This document shows, piece after piece, positions 7,238 through 16,279 of a DNA stretch of 24,879 nt. The stretch is from Desulfuromonas sp. (lineage in GTDB: Bacteria; Desulfobacterota; Desulfuromonadia; Desulfuromonadales; SZUA-401): positions 1-24,879 of the forward strand of contig PKUI01000220.1 in NCBI GenBank assembly GCA_002869605.1, in the 5' to 3' direction. Made by a program: the position numbers and the translations under genes. The stretch's first letter is position 1. The number at the start of each line of letters is the position of its first letter. The notes under the pieces were generated by a model. It was given only the letters and a program-made list of their open reading frames with translations. It was not told where the DNA came from and ran no database searches.

Positions 7238-7684
7238 ATGATTTTTCAGGGTGAATTCAATAACTCCATCGATCCTAAGGGCCGCCTGAGTATCCCGGCG
7301 CGCTTCCGCGAACTGCTGTTGGAGCAGTTCGGTGGCGAGCGTCTGGTGGTGACCAAGAATTATGATGAGGGCGTAACCGCCTACCCGCTGAAGCAGTGGG
7401 AGGAGCTGGTATCCAAGGTCGACGCCCTTAGCCCGGGTCCTCTCAAGACCTCGGCCATGCGCCTGATGATTGCACCCGCTGTCGAGTGTGGTTTCGACAA
7501 GCAGGGCCGCATCCTGATCCCCGAAGCATTGCGTTCCCATGCCGGACTGCAGAAAGACGTGGTCGTGGTCGGTATGGACGACAAAATCGATATTTACAGC
7601 CAGAGCCGTCACGAAGAAGTTACCCGTAAGGCTATGGAGCATATCCTCGACAACCCGCAGGCCATCGCCGACCTGGGCTTCTAG
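7238..7684 (+). CDS. mraZ: Transcriptional regulator MraZ
   Basis: A 148-residue protein with the two-fold SpoVT/AbrB-like MraZ repeat: MIFQGEFNNSIDPKGRLSIPARFRELL in the N-terminal half and APAVECGFDKQGRILIPEALRSHAGL in the C-terminal half, each with the conserved D-x-K/Q-GR-x-IP core. MraZ proteins form rings, bind repeats in their own promoter and repress the dcw operon. I start at ATG 7238, which gives the usual family N-terminus and has AGGTGG directly upstream. An upstream in-frame ATG at 7163 would add 25 unconserved residues and would lie in the promoter. It is first in the operon, and its TAG is directly followed by the rsmH ATG. Confidence 0.95.
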   Translation: MIFQGEFNNSIDPKGRLSIPARFRELLLEQFGGERLVVTKNYDEGVTAYPLKQWEELVSKVDALSPGPLKTSAMRLMIAPAVECGFDKQGRILIPEALRSHAGLQKDVVVVGMDDKIDIYSQSRHEEVTRKAMEHILDNPQAIADLGF

Positions 7685-8632
7685 ATGGTTGCGGCGGAGG
7701 GCTTCGCCCACATCTCTGTAATGCCGGACGAGGTGCTGGAGTATCTTCAGCCGAAGGCCGGCGGAATTTACGTGGACGGTACTCTCGGGGGTGCCGGTCA
7801 TGCTGGTTTGATCCTTGAGAAGACGAATCCGGATGGTCGCCTGATCGGTTTCGATCGTGACCCGGAGGCGCTGGCGACAGCCGGTGAGCGGTTGTCGCAT
7901 TACGGCGAGCGTTTCGTTGCGGTGCACGACAACTTCAGCGAAGCGATGCAACAGCTGGCGCGTCTCGGTATCGACAGGGTCGATGGCATGTTGCTCGATC
8001 TCGGCGTTTCTTCCTGGCAGCTCGACAGCGCGGCGCGCGGTTTTTCGTTCCGCGAGGATGGCCCGCTCGATATGCGTATGAACCCGACCGAGGGCGAGAG
8101 CGCTGCCGAGTTGCTCAACGAGCTCGACGAGCAGGAATTGGTGAAGATCTTTTTCACCTACGGCGAGGAACGTTACTCGAGACGCATTGCACGGGCCATC
8201 GTCGCGCGACGTGTCGAAGAGCCCTGGGCAGGGACGCTGGAGTTGGCCGAACTGATCCGCGATGTGGTCCCCAAGGGGCGCGTTCCTTCGCGCATTCATC
8301 CGGCGACACGCGTATTCATGGCTCTACGCATTCAGGTGAACCGTGAACTGGAGCATGTCGAAAGGGGGGTCAGCCAGGGGATTGAGCTGTTGGCGCGTGG
8401 CGGGCGGCTGGTCGTGATCAGCTTCCACTCTCTGGAGGATAGGCTGGTCAAGAATATGTTTCGCGAGGCGGCCCGTAGCTGTATTTGTCCCCCAGAGTTC
8501 CCGGTCTGTGCCTGCGAAGTCGAGCCGAAGGTGAAGGTTCTGACCCGTAAGGCAATCAAGGCGACCGCAGAGGAGATCGCCATCAACAGTCGTTCCCGTA
8601 GCGCGGTACTGCGCGCGGTTGAGCGGTTGTAG
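7685..8632 (+). CDS. rsmH: 16S rRNA (cytosine-1402 N4)-methyltransferase RsmH (MraW)
   Basis: A 315-residue SAM-dependent methyltransferase that modifies C1402 of 16S rRNA in the ribosomal P site. Motif I is YVDGTLGGAGH at residues 29-39, followed by GFDRDPEAL (SAM-binding acid) and the RsmH hallmarks LDLGVSSWQLD, GFSFREDGPLDMRM and VISFHSLEDRLVK. The C-terminus SRSRSAVLRAVERL is also typical. Length matches the family. ATG 7685 abuts the mraZ stop (TAGATG), so translation must be coupled. The start residues before FAHISVMPDEVL are slightly longer than in most homologues but no better start is present. An 8-residue cluster of cysteines near the end (CICPPEFPVCAC) is a recurring family feature. 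Confidence 0.96.
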   Translation: MVAAEGFAHISVMPDEVLEYLQPKAGGIYVDGTLGGAGHAGLILEKTNPDGRLIGFDRDPEALATAGERLSHYGERFVAVHDNFSEAMQQLARLGIDRVDGMLLDLGVSSWQLDSAARGFSFREDGPLDMRMNPTEGESAAELLNELDEQELVKIFFTYGEERYSRRIARAIVARRVEEPWAGTLELAELIRDVVPKGRVPSRIHPATRVFMALRIQVNRELEHVERGVSQGIELLARGGRLVVISFHSLEDRLVKNMFREAARSCICPPEFPVCACEVEPKVKVLTRKAIKATAEEIAINSRSRSAVLRAVERL

Positions 8633-8649
8633 CAGGAAAGGAGAGCACT

Positions 8650-8970
8650 ATGTCCCAAGCTGTTGCCCGACCGATTGCCGAAGTGCGCAGCATTTCATGG
8701 GGCCGGCCGCGTTTGCTGGTTCTGCTTGTGTACATCGCTCTGCTTTGCACGCTGGCGCTCTTCTACGTCTGGTCGCGCCTGCAGGTGATGAACCTGGAAT
8801 ACGAGATTGCCAGCCTTGGCAACGAAGTGGCACAGCTGCAGCGCGAAGAGCAGACCCTGCGCATCGAGGTGGCGAGCCTTGAAAATCCGTCGCGGGTCGA
8901 GCGCCTGGCACGGCAGAAACTGGGGTTGCAGCGTCCGAGTGCAGCCCAGATCAAGCTGGTTGAGAGGTAA
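8650..8970 (+). CDS. ftsL: Cell division protein FtsL
   Basis: A 106-residue bitopic protein. A short basic cytoplasmic tail ends near Arg20, a single membrane helix follows at about 22-42 (LLVLLVYIALLCTLALFYVW), and then a periplasmic coiled coil with heptad spacing (MNLEYEIASLGNEVAQLQREEQTLRIEVASL). The chain ends with NPSRVERLARQKLGLQRP, the conserved FtsL/DivIC segment. FtsL forms a complex with FtsQ and FtsB and activates FtsWI at the septum. Sequence conservation in this family is low; the call rests on topology, the ARxxLGL motif, length and its fixed place between rsmH and ftsI. GGAG lies about 6 bases before the ATG. The TAA shares its last base with the ftsI ATG. Confidence 0.92.
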   Translation: MSQAVARPIAEVRSISWGRPRLLVLLVYIALLCTLALFYVWSRLQVMNLEYEIASLGNEVAQLQREEQTLRIEVASLENPSRVERLARQKLGLQRPSAAQIKLVER

Positions 8971-10934
8971 TGGAGCGTCGCGAAAAATGGTTGTTCGGTT
9001 CGATACGTCTGGTTGCAGGCGTTTTTGTCATGGCTTTCGTGTTGATGGCCGGACGGGCCTTTCAACTTCAGGTAGTGCAGGGCGACGCATTCAAGGAGCG
9101 GGCCGAGCGACAGCACCAGCGTGTGGTTCCGCTCTCTCCGCAACGAGGTACCATCTACGATCGTAACGGTGAGGCGATGGCGGTGAGCATCGAGGTCGAT
9201 TCCATTTATGTGAATCCACGCAAGGTCGATGATGCGCCCGGGACGGCGAAGGCGTTGGCCGTGGCCCTCGATCTTCCCCTTGATAAAATTCGCAGCAAAT
9301 TGAACTCGAGAAACAGTTTCCAGTGGCTCAAGCGCCGGGTGACCCCACGTGAAGGCGACGCGGTGCGTGAGCTGGCTCTGCCGGGGGTGCAGACCGTCAA
9401 GGAGCATCGCCGCTTCTACCCGAACTCGGGGATCGGCGCACAAATGGTCGGTTTTACCGGACTCGACCCCGAGGGGCTCGAGGGGTTGGAGCTCGAATAC
9501 GACACCCTGCTGCTCGGTCAGGGCGGTTTCCTGGTTACCGGGCGGGATGCGCTCGGCAGGGGGATGGGTGCCGGCGACGACAATGTGCGCGAGGGCGTTA
9601 AGGGTAATAGCTTGCACCTGACCCTCGATCGCAACCTGCAGTACCTGGTGGAAAAGGAGCTCGCGGCCGGGGTTAAGGCAGCAAATGCCCGGGCCGGCAT
9701 GGCGGTGCTGATCGAGCCGCACAGCGGTCAGGTGCTGGCGATGGCGAGCCAGCCCGATTACAACCCGAACGCAATCAGCGAGTACCGTCCGTCGCAGTGG
9801 CGAAACCGGGCAATTTGCGATACCTACGAGCCGGGGTCGACCTTCAAGCTGTTTTTGATGGCAGCCGCTCTCGAAGAGGGCGTGGTCAAACCGCAGGACA
9901 AGATCTATTGCGAAAACGGACGCTTCCGTGTCGGGGGACGCTATATCCATGACCATAAGAAGTACGGTCAGCTCTCGGTCGAAGAAGTGCTCAAGTACAG
10001 CTCCAATATCGGTGTTGCCAAGATCAGTAAGAAGCTTGAACGTGAGCGTTTCTACAGCTATATCCGTGATTTCGGCTTTGGCGATACGCTCGGTGTCGAT
10101 CTGCCCGGCGAGGTGGGGGGGACCGTGCATCCGCCGAGCCGCTGGTTCGAGGTCGATCTGGCGGCGATCAGTTTCGGACAGGGGGTGACGGTTACCACGC
10201 TGCAGATGGCGAATGCCGTAGCGTCCATCGCCAACGGTGGCTACCTGATGCAACCCTATGTGGTCGACAAGGTCCTCGCCAGTGATGGACGTATCGTGGC
10301 GCAGCATCGCCCGCAGTTGTTGCGACAGGTGATCAGCGAGGAGACCTCGGATACTCTGCGCGAGATGATGGCCAATGTCGTCGATGAAGGCGGAACCGGT
10401 ACCCGTGGACGGGTTCCGGGATTTCGCGTGGGAGGCAAGACCGGTACGGCGCAGAAGGTTGACCCGGTGACCGGAGGTTATTCGGTCGACAAGCGGGTTG
10501 CCTCGTTCGTCGGTTTCGTGCCGGTGGATGACCCGAAGCTGGTGCTTGCGGTTACCATCGACGAACCGCAGGGGGTACAGTACGGCGGCGTGGTCGCCGC
10601 ACCGGTGTTTTCCAGGATCGCAGCGCAGGCATTGATCGACATGAACGTCGCGCCGACCGAGCCGGTGGTGCATGAGGCGGCCGTCCCCGCTCAGCGACAT
10701 GACGAAGCCGTGGCCTACGCTTCGGCAGGAGCGGACACGGAACGGGGTGCCAGTGGCAAGCAGATGCCGCGCTTTGTCGGCTTGAGCTACCGGCAGTCGT
10801 TGCGGGCCATGGAAACAAATGGGCTCAACGTCAAGTTGACCGGAACCGGAACCGCGGTGGCGCAGTATCCGCCTCCCGGAGCACCGGTTGCGTACGGTGA
10901 TGCGGTTTGGGTGCGTTTTTCACCCCGGTTGTAG
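8970..10934 (+). CDS. ftsI: Septal peptidoglycan transpeptidase FtsI (class B PBP) with C-terminal PASTA domain
   Basis: A 654-residue class B penicillin-binding protein that cross-links septal peptidoglycan with FtsW. It has a short cytoplasmic tail, a membrane anchor at about 10-30, the dimerisation region starting RGTIYDRNGEAMA, and the transpeptidase domain with the three active-site motifs: STFK at 290-293 (nucleophile Ser290), SSN at 344-346 and KTGT at 490-493. After the catalytic domain, a linker rich in Ala and charged residues (about 560-590) leads to one PASTA domain at the C-terminus (MPRFVGLSYRQSLRAME...YGDAVWVRFSP). PASTA tails are usual in Gram-positive PBP2x/SpoVD and also known in deltaproteobacterial FtsI, but E. 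coli FtsI lacks them. The start overlaps the ftsL stop by one base (TAATG). Confidence 0.96.
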   Translation: MERREKWLFGSIRLVAGVFVMAFVLMAGRAFQLQVVQGDAFKERAERQHQRVVPLSPQRGTIYDRNGEAMAVSIEVDSIYVNPRKVDDAPGTAKALAVALDLPLDKIRSKLNSRNSFQWLKRRVTPREGDAVRELALPGVQTVKEHRRFYPNSGIGAQMVGFTGLDPEGLEGLELEYDTLLLGQGGFLVTGRDALGRGMGAGDDNVREGVKGNSLHLTLDRNLQYLVEKELAAGVKAANARAGMAVLIEPHSGQVLAMASQPDYNPNAISEYRPSQWRNRAICDTYEPGSTFKLFLMAAALEEGVVKPQDKIYCENGRFRVGGRYIHDHKKYGQLSVEEVLKYSSNIGVAKISKKLERERFYSYIRDFGFGDTLGVDLPGEVGGTVHPPSRWFEVDLAAISFGQGVTVTTLQMANAVASIANGGYLMQPYVVDKVLASDGRIVAQHRPQLLRQVISEETSDTLREMMANVVDEGGTGTRGRVPGFRVGGKTGTAQKVDPVTGGYSVDKRVASFVGFVPVDDPKLVLAVTIDEPQGVQYGGVVAAPVFSRIAAQALIDMNVAPTEPVVHEAAVPAQRHDEAVAYASAGADTERGASGKQMPRFVGLSYRQSLRAMETNGLNVKLTGTGTAVAQYPPPGAPVAYGDAVWVRFSPRL

Positions 10935-10945
10935 CCGGAGGGAGC

Positions 10946-12460
10946 ATGATGGTTACGGTGGCCAGACTCATAGAGCGTCTTAGCCCTCTCGAGGTAAGCG
11001 CTGAGCATGAACAGACGCTCAGCTGCATGCACTATGACTCGCGTCGGATTGAGTCGGGTTGGGCGTTCTTTGCCCTGCGGGGTGAAAAGGTCGATGGTCA
11101 CGATTATATCGCGCAGGCCCTGGAGAACGGTGCCAGTGTTGTGGTGATGGAGGAGCCCCGGCCACTCCCGAACGGTGTCGTGGGGCTGGTAGTGCAAAAC
11201 TCGCGCATGGCTCTGGCTCAGGCTGCGGCCCTTGTCTACGACGAGCCGACCGCGGAGATTCCGGTGGTCGGTGTGACCGGTACCAACGGTAAAACCACTA
11301 TCACCTACCTTGTTGAGGCGTTGATGCGCGAGGGCGGTCGTTGTCCGGCGGTGTTAGGGACCATCAACTACCGCTTTGGTGAAGAACTACACCCGTCACA
11401 ACACACCACCCCTGAGGCGCCGGAACTGCTTGGCAGGCTTGCCGATTTCCGGACCCGCGGTTGTGATGCTCTGGTGATGGAGGTCTCCTCGCACGCCCTG
11501 GCTCAGTACCGGGTCGACGGGGTCGATTTCAATGTTGCGGTGTTTACCAACCTCACCCCGGAGCACCTCGATTATCACCGGGACATGGATGACTACTTCG
11601 CCTCCAAGGTGCGGCTTTTCGATGAGTTGTTGGCCAAGCACACGGGGCATGCGGTGATCAATCTGGACGATGCCTATGGGGCCAAGCTGGCAGCACGCAC
11701 TCCCGGGGCCATTACCTACGGGATGGAAGAGGGCGCCAAGGTGCACCCTCAGGAGATGCAGCTTGGCTTGAACGGCATTATCGGCACCATTGCAACACCG
11801 GCCGGGCCGGTGGCGATCAACTCCCCGCTAGTCGGAAGCTTTAACCTTTCGAATCTGCTGGCCGCAGTAGCGACCGGGATCGCTCTTGGCTATACACCAA
11901 CCCTGATCACGGCGGGACTGCTCAATGCACCACAGGTACCGGGGCGTATGGAACGGGTCGACAACGAGCGGGAAGCGTTGATCCTGGTTGACTATGCCCA
12001 CACCGGCGACGCACTGGAGAAGGTGGTTGATGCCAGCAGGGAGCTGCAGCCCCGCAGATTGATCACGGTGTTCGGCTGCGGTGGTGACCGGGATCGCAGC
12101 AAGCGTCCGGTGATGGGGCGGGTGGCCGCGGCTCAATCAGATCTGGTGGTGGTGACTTCGGATAACCCGCGCAGCGAAGACCCGGATGCCATCATTGACG
12201 ACATCCTGCCCGGCCTGCAGGAGCATTTTTCCGCTGGGATGACCCCGGATGAAGCAAAAGCAGGGTCTGCTAGCGGCTACTGCGTGATTCCCGACCGGCG
12301 CGAGGCGATCCGGTTTGCGGTGAGCCTGCTGCGCAAGGATGACCTGCTGCTGGTTGCGGGTAAGGGGCACGAGGATTACCAGATTATCGGCAACGAACGC
12401 AGCCACTTCGATGACCGCGAGGAGATCCGCAAGGCGTTGGCGGAGTCAGGGTACCTATGA
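10946..12460 (+). CDS. murE: UDP-MurNAc-L-Ala-D-Glu:meso-diaminopimelate ligase MurE
   Basis: About 504 residues; adds meso-DAP to UDP-MurNAc-dipeptide in the cytoplasm using ATP. The Mur-ligase P-loop GTNGKTT is at residues 112-118. TTPEAPELL and MEVSSHAL, both characteristic of MurE, follow. The substrate-selecting DNPR motif at 406-409 (DNPRSEDP) marks the meso-DAP rather than the L-Lys enzyme, so the organism has DAP-type peptidoglycan. KGHEDYQ near the end is also conserved. I start at ATG 10946 behind GGAGGGAG. The neighbouring ATG at 10949 is equally possible, whereas a start at 10907 would overlap ftsI by 28 bases and add unconserved residues. The stop overlaps the murF ATG (ATGA). 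Confidence 0.95.
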   Translation: MMVTVARLIERLSPLEVSAEHEQTLSCMHYDSRRIESGWAFFALRGEKVDGHDYIAQALENGASVVVMEEPRPLPNGVVGLVVQNSRMALAQAAALVYDEPTAEIPVVGVTGTNGKTTITYLVEALMREGGRCPAVLGTINYRFGEELHPSQHTTPEAPELLGRLADFRTRGCDALVMEVSSHALAQYRVDGVDFNVAVFTNLTPEHLDYHRDMDDYFASKVRLFDELLAKHTGHAVINLDDAYGAKLAARTPGAITYGMEEGAKVHPQEMQLGLNGIIGTIATPAGPVAINSPLVGSFNLSNLLAAVATGIALGYTPTLITAGLLNAPQVPGRMERVDNEREALILVDYAHTGDALEKVVDASRELQPRRLITVFGCGGDRDRSKRPVMGRVAAAQSDLVVVTSDNPRSEDPDAIIDDILPGLQEHFSAGMTPDEAKAGSASGYCVIPDRREAIRFAVSLLRKDDLLLVAGKGHEDYQIIGNERSHFDDREEIRKALAESGYL

Positions 12461-13845
12461 TTTGGACCGTCGAACAGATTGCAGGCATCACCGGAGGCTC
12501 CCTGAATGGGCGCGGAGGTGTTCAGGTGCGGGGTATTTCCACCGACACCCGTACCCTTAAGCCGGGGGATCTGTTCGTGGCACTACGGGGGGGAAACTTC
12601 GACGGGCACGAATTCATTGAACAGGCCATACGTGCGGGAGCCGCAGCTTGTCTGAGCGGAGAGTCGGTGGTTGGCCACGAGGTTCCGGTGGTGCTGGTTT
12701 CCGATACGCTGCGTGCACTCGGTGACCTGGCCGCTTATCTGCGCAAGGAATTTGACGGTCCGGTGGTCGCAATTACCGGCACATCCGGTAAGACCACGAC
12801 CAAGGAGATGGTCGCCGCAATCCTGGCAACCACGGGACGAGGGCATAAGACCGCAGGAAATTGCAATAACCTGATCGGGCTACCGTTGACCCTGTTCGGG
12901 GTGAAGCAGGAACACCAGTGGCTGGTCCTGGAGATGGGTATGAGTAGCCGCGGCGAGATTGCGCGGCTGAGCGAAATCGCAGCACCGACCATTGGCCTGA
13001 TAACCAATGTTGGGGAAGGGCACCTCGATAGTCTCGGTGGGGTTGAAGGGGTCGCGCGCGCAAAGGGTGAACTATTTGCAGCCATACCAGCGGGGGGGAC
13101 CGCGGTGGTGAACTGCGACGATGCCCGAGTGATGCAGTTACCGGTAGCAAACGGGGTCAAACGGATCACCTACGGGATGGACCTCGAGTCACTGGATGTC
13201 ACGGTCAGGGTGCTCGAAGAGGATGCCAACGGAAGCCGGATCGAACTAAGTACGGAAGCAGGGACGGTCGATCTGCGGCTGGAAGCGCCCGGTGTGCATC
13301 AGGTTCGAAACGCGGTTGCCGCCGCAGCGGTCGGGACAGCACTGAATGTTTCGCTGGAGAAGATCTCCCGGGGGCTGGAGGCGTTTCGCCCCGCCAGTGG
13401 GCGGATGGAACCCTGTACGCTGGGTAACGATATCCTGCTGCTCGATGACACCTATAACGCCAACCCGCTGTCGATGCGTGCGGCTCTCGAAACGCTGAAA
13501 AACCTTGCCGCGGGCGATGGGCGCTTCGCACTGCTCGGCGATATGCTCGAGCTGGGGGAAGACGCCGCCGAGCTGCATCGGGAGATCGGGGAAGTTGCGG
13601 CCGGGTGCGTCGATGCGCTGGTGTCACTCGGGGCACATGCCGAAGAGGTTGCCAAGGCGGCAATCGGCGCCGGGCTCAATACCAAACGGGTGTTTGTGGC
13701 CCGGGATCACGCTGAGGCGGTCGACAAGCTCCAGGGATGGTTGAAAAAAGGGTCGCGTATCCTGGTGAAGGGTTCACGTGGCATGCAGATGGAACAGGCC
13801 TGCGGATTACTGAAGGAACGGCTCGGAAACGGAGAGGCAGACTAG
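12457..13845 (+). CDS. murF: UDP-MurNAc-tripeptide:D-Ala-D-Ala ligase MurF
   Basis: A 462-residue Mur ligase that adds the D-Ala-D-Ala dipeptide made by Ddl, finishing the cytoplasmic precursor. The N-terminal substrate domain includes GISTDTRTLKPGDLFVALRG. The P-loop GTSGKTTTK begins at residue 108, followed by the MurF-specific TAGNCNNLIGLPLTLF, EMGMSSRGEI and LLDDTYNANPLSM. GSRGMQME near the C-terminus is likewise conserved. Length is normal for the family. The ATG overlaps the murE TGA by four bases and the TAG is directly followed by the mraY ATG, so both borders are translationally coupled. Confidence 0.96.
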   Translation: MIWTVEQIAGITGGSLNGRGGVQVRGISTDTRTLKPGDLFVALRGGNFDGHEFIEQAIRAGAAACLSGESVVGHEVPVVLVSDTLRALGDLAAYLRKEFDGPVVAITGTSGKTTTKEMVAAILATTGRGHKTAGNCNNLIGLPLTLFGVKQEHQWLVLEMGMSSRGEIARLSEIAAPTIGLITNVGEGHLDSLGGVEGVARAKGELFAAIPAGGTAVVNCDDARVMQLPVANGVKRITYGMDLESLDVTVRVLEEDANGSRIELSTEAGTVDLRLEAPGVHQVRNAVAAAAVGTALNVSLEKISRGLEAFRPASGRMEPCTLGNDILLLDDTYNANPLSMRAALETLKNLAAGDGRFALLGDMLELGEDAAELHREIGEVAAGCVDALVSLGAHAEEVAKAAIGAGLNTKRVFVARDHAEAVDKLQGWLKKGSRILVKGSRGMQMEQACGLLKERLGNGEAD

Positions 13846-14922
13846 ATGCTTTATCACCTGCTCTACCCGCTGCATACCGATTACTCGGTATTTTATGTGT
13901 TCCGGTTTATCACCTTCCGGACCATTTATGCGGCGATAACGGCACTTTTGATCAGCTTCATGCTTGGCCCTTGGCTGATCAACAAACTCTCCGATCTGCA
14001 AATCGGGCAGTCTATCCGCAAGGTTGGACCCGAGTCCCATTTCCGCAAGGAAGGGACACCGACCATGGGCGGTACCCTGATTCTTGCGGCGATTGTGCTG
14101 CCGACCCTGCTCTGGACCGATCTTGCCAACCCCTACGTCTGGATGGTGCTGCTGGTGACTGTGGGCTTCGGGGCGATCGGCTTCGTAGATGACTATCGCA
14201 AGGTCAAACTACGCAACAGCGATGGTCTTTCGGCGCGCCAGAAGATGTTCTGGCAGCTGCTGCTTTCGGCAGCCGTCGGGGTGGTTCTGTACCTGTTGCC
14301 GGGGTTCGAAACGACCCTGGCGTTTCCGTTTTTCAAGGGCCTGAACCCCGACCTCGGATTGTGGTACATCCCCTTTGCGATGCTGGTGATCGTCGGCTCG
14401 AGCAATGCCGTCAACCTGACCGACGGGCTGGATGGACTGGCCATAGGGCCGACGATTATCGCTTCGGGGACCTACCTGATCTTTGCCTACGCCGCGGGCA
14501 ATGCGAAGATCGCAAGCTACCTGCAGCTGCGTGGAGTTCCCGGGGCCGGAGAACTGGCAATTCTTTGCGGGGCGATGGCCGGTGCCGGACTCGGCTTCCT
14601 GTGGTTCAACAGCTACCCGGCACAGGTGTTCATGGGGGATGTCGGCAGCCTGTCACTCGGCGGAGCGCTCGGAACCATCGCCGTGATTACGAAGCAGGAG
14701 ATTGTGCTGGTGATAGTGGGGGGGATCTTCGTCATGGAAGCGCTGTCGGTGATATTTCAGGTTACTTCGTTCCGTCTGTGGGGGAAACGGATTTTCAGGA
14801 TGGCGCCGATTCACCACCACTTCGAGTTGAAGGGGTGGCCGGAACCGAAGGTCATCGTGCGCTTCTGGATTATCAGTATCATTCTGGCTTTGGTCGCCTT
14901 GTCGACCCTGAAGTTGAGGTGA
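13846..14922 (+). CDS. mraY: Phospho-MurNAc-pentapeptide transferase MraY
   Basis: A 358-residue inner-membrane enzyme with about ten membrane helices that transfers phospho-MurNAc-pentapeptide from UDP to undecaprenyl phosphate, forming lipid I. Catalytic and metal-binding motifs are intact: GTPTMGG (near 63-69), VDDYRK at 114-119, NLTDGLDG at 190-197, FMGDVGSL, and the C-terminal HHHFE at 323-327. The N-terminus MLYHLLYPL is typical. It starts directly after the murF stop (TAGATG). One base separates its TGA from the murD ATG. Nothing in the sequence departs from the family. Confidence 0.97.
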   Translation: MLYHLLYPLHTDYSVFYVFRFITFRTIYAAITALLISFMLGPWLINKLSDLQIGQSIRKVGPESHFRKEGTPTMGGTLILAAIVLPTLLWTDLANPYVWMVLLVTVGFGAIGFVDDYRKVKLRNSDGLSARQKMFWQLLLSAAVGVVLYLLPGFETTLAFPFFKGLNPDLGLWYIPFAMLVIVGSSNAVNLTDGLDGLAIGPTIIASGTYLIFAYAAGNAKIASYLQLRGVPGAGELAILCGAMAGAGLGFLWFNSYPAQVFMGDVGSLSLGGALGTIAVITKQEIVLVIVGGIFVMEALSVIFQVTSFRLWGKRIFRMAPIHHHFELKGWPEPKVIVRFWIISIILALVALSTLKLR

Positions 14923-14923
14923 T

Positions 14924-16276
14924 ATGACAAACTACGCCGGACAAAAAGTCGTGATCGTAGGTGCGGGGCAGACCGGGCTGGCACTGGCGACCTTTTTTGT
15001 CGGACGGGGAGCGCGAGTAACCCTGTCTGACCGGCGCGAACGCGGGGCAATCAAATGGATCGAACAGCTCAACGAGCACGATGTGCACTATGATCTCGGC
15101 GGCCATGATCCGCGTGAATTCGAAACGGCTGACTTGGTGGTGCTTAGCCCCGGGGTGCCGCTTACGACGCCGGCGGTTGACGCTGCATGCAAAGCAGGAG
15201 TGCAGGTGGTCGGTGAGGTCGAGATCGCCGCACGGGAGCTGGATGTCCCGATCATCGGGATTACCGGGACCAACGGTAAGTCGACCGTAACGACCCTGGT
15301 CGGAGAGATCTACCGTGCCTGGGACAAGCGCGTGTTCGTGGGCGGAAACCTCGGCACCCCGTTGATATCGGCGGTTGGACAGGCCTGGGATCGAGTCGTT
15401 GTTGAACTCTCGTCGTTCCAGCTTGAGGCCCTTGATCAGTTCCATGTCAATGTCGCGATGCTGTTGAATATCAGCGAGGACCATCTCGATCGCTATCCAG
15501 ACATGGCGAGTTACATTGCCGCCAAGGCGCATTTGTTCGATCGCCAGCAGCCGACAGATATGGCTGTGCTCAACGCGGATGACCAGCAGGTGCTCGAAAA
15601 CGTGCATGGGCAGGCGCGCCGGGTGCAGTTCAGCGCGTCGCGGGTACCGGATGAGGGGATCGGTTATGACGGTCAGCGTATCGTCTGGCGTTACCAGGGG
15701 CAGGAGCAGAGTTTCGATGCCGGTGACTTGCAGATTCCAGGGCTGCACAATATTGAAAATGTCATGGCAGCGCTGGTACCGGCGTTGCTCGATGGTTGCC
15801 CGGCGAAGACCGCTTGGCGGGCCGTGTGTGCTTTTACGGGGCTGCCGCATCGGATGCAGGTGGTGCGCAAGCTAGATGGTGTGACCTGGTTTAACGATTC
15901 GAAGGGGACTAATGTCGGCAGCATGGTCAAGTCCCTGGCTGGCCTTGGCTCACCGGTCACCCTGATCGCGGGAGGCAAGGACAAGGGGGGCGAATATGCT
16001 CCGCTGTGCGATTTGTTGCGTGACAAGGTGCCTTACCTGCTGCTGATCGGCGATGCGCGTGAACGGATGGCCGCTGAGCTCAAGGGCTGTAGCACGATCG
16101 AGATGTGTTGCGATCTGCACGAGGCCGTGACCCGGGCACAGGTTGTGACGCCCGCAGGTGGAACGGTGCTGCTGTCGCCCGGATGCTCGAGCTTCGATAT
16201 GTTCAACAGCTTTGAAGAACGTGGCGAGATCTACACCGCAGAAGTGAATGCCTTGACCGAGAGAGGCGAGAGGTAA
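14924..16276 (+). CDS. murD: UDP-MurNAc-L-alanine:D-glutamate ligase MurD
   Basis: A 450-residue Mur ligase adding D-Glu to UDP-MurNAc-L-Ala. The N-terminal Rossmann-like domain begins VVIVGAGQTGLALATFF. The P-loop GTNGKST is at 115-121. VGGNLGTPL, VVELSSFQLE, LNISEDHLDRY, FNDSKGTN and LSPGCSSFDMF are all diagnostic for MurD. Length is as expected. The start ATG follows the mraY stop by one base, and the stop is 3 bases before the ftsW ATG, so it is part of one continuous transcript. No missing catalytic residue was seen. Confidence 0.96.
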   Translation: MTNYAGQKVVIVGAGQTGLALATFFVGRGARVTLSDRRERGAIKWIEQLNEHDVHYDLGGHDPREFETADLVVLSPGVPLTTPAVDAACKAGVQVVGEVEIAARELDVPIIGITGTNGKSTVTTLVGEIYRAWDKRVFVGGNLGTPLISAVGQAWDRVVVELSSFQLEALDQFHVNVAMLLNISEDHLDRYPDMASYIAAKAHLFDRQQPTDMAVLNADDQQVLENVHGQARRVQFSASRVPDEGIGYDGQRIVWRYQGQEQSFDAGDLQIPGLHNIENVMAALVPALLDGCPAKTAWRAVCAFTGLPHRMQVVRKLDGVTWFNDSKGTNVGSMVKSLAGLGSPVTLIAGGKDKGGEYAPLCDLLRDKVPYLLLIGDARERMAAELKGCSTIEMCCDLHEAVTRAQVVTPAGGTVLLSPGCSSFDMFNSFEERGEIYTAEVNALTERGER

Positions 16277-16279
16277 CCG

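Noticed and set aside
7214..8299. 361-codon minus-strand frame opposite mraZ/rsmH
   Set aside because: It runs across two well-supported genes and into the promoter-proximal region; composition is that of an antisense frame.
8763..10700. Long minus-strand open frame (645 codons) opposite ftsL/ftsI
   Set aside because: It is the antisense shadow of a high-G+C gene; it has no recognisable domain, and ftsI on the plus strand has complete catalytic motifs.
14879..15850. 323-codon minus-strand frame opposite murD
   Set aside because: Antisense shadow of murD without any family signature.
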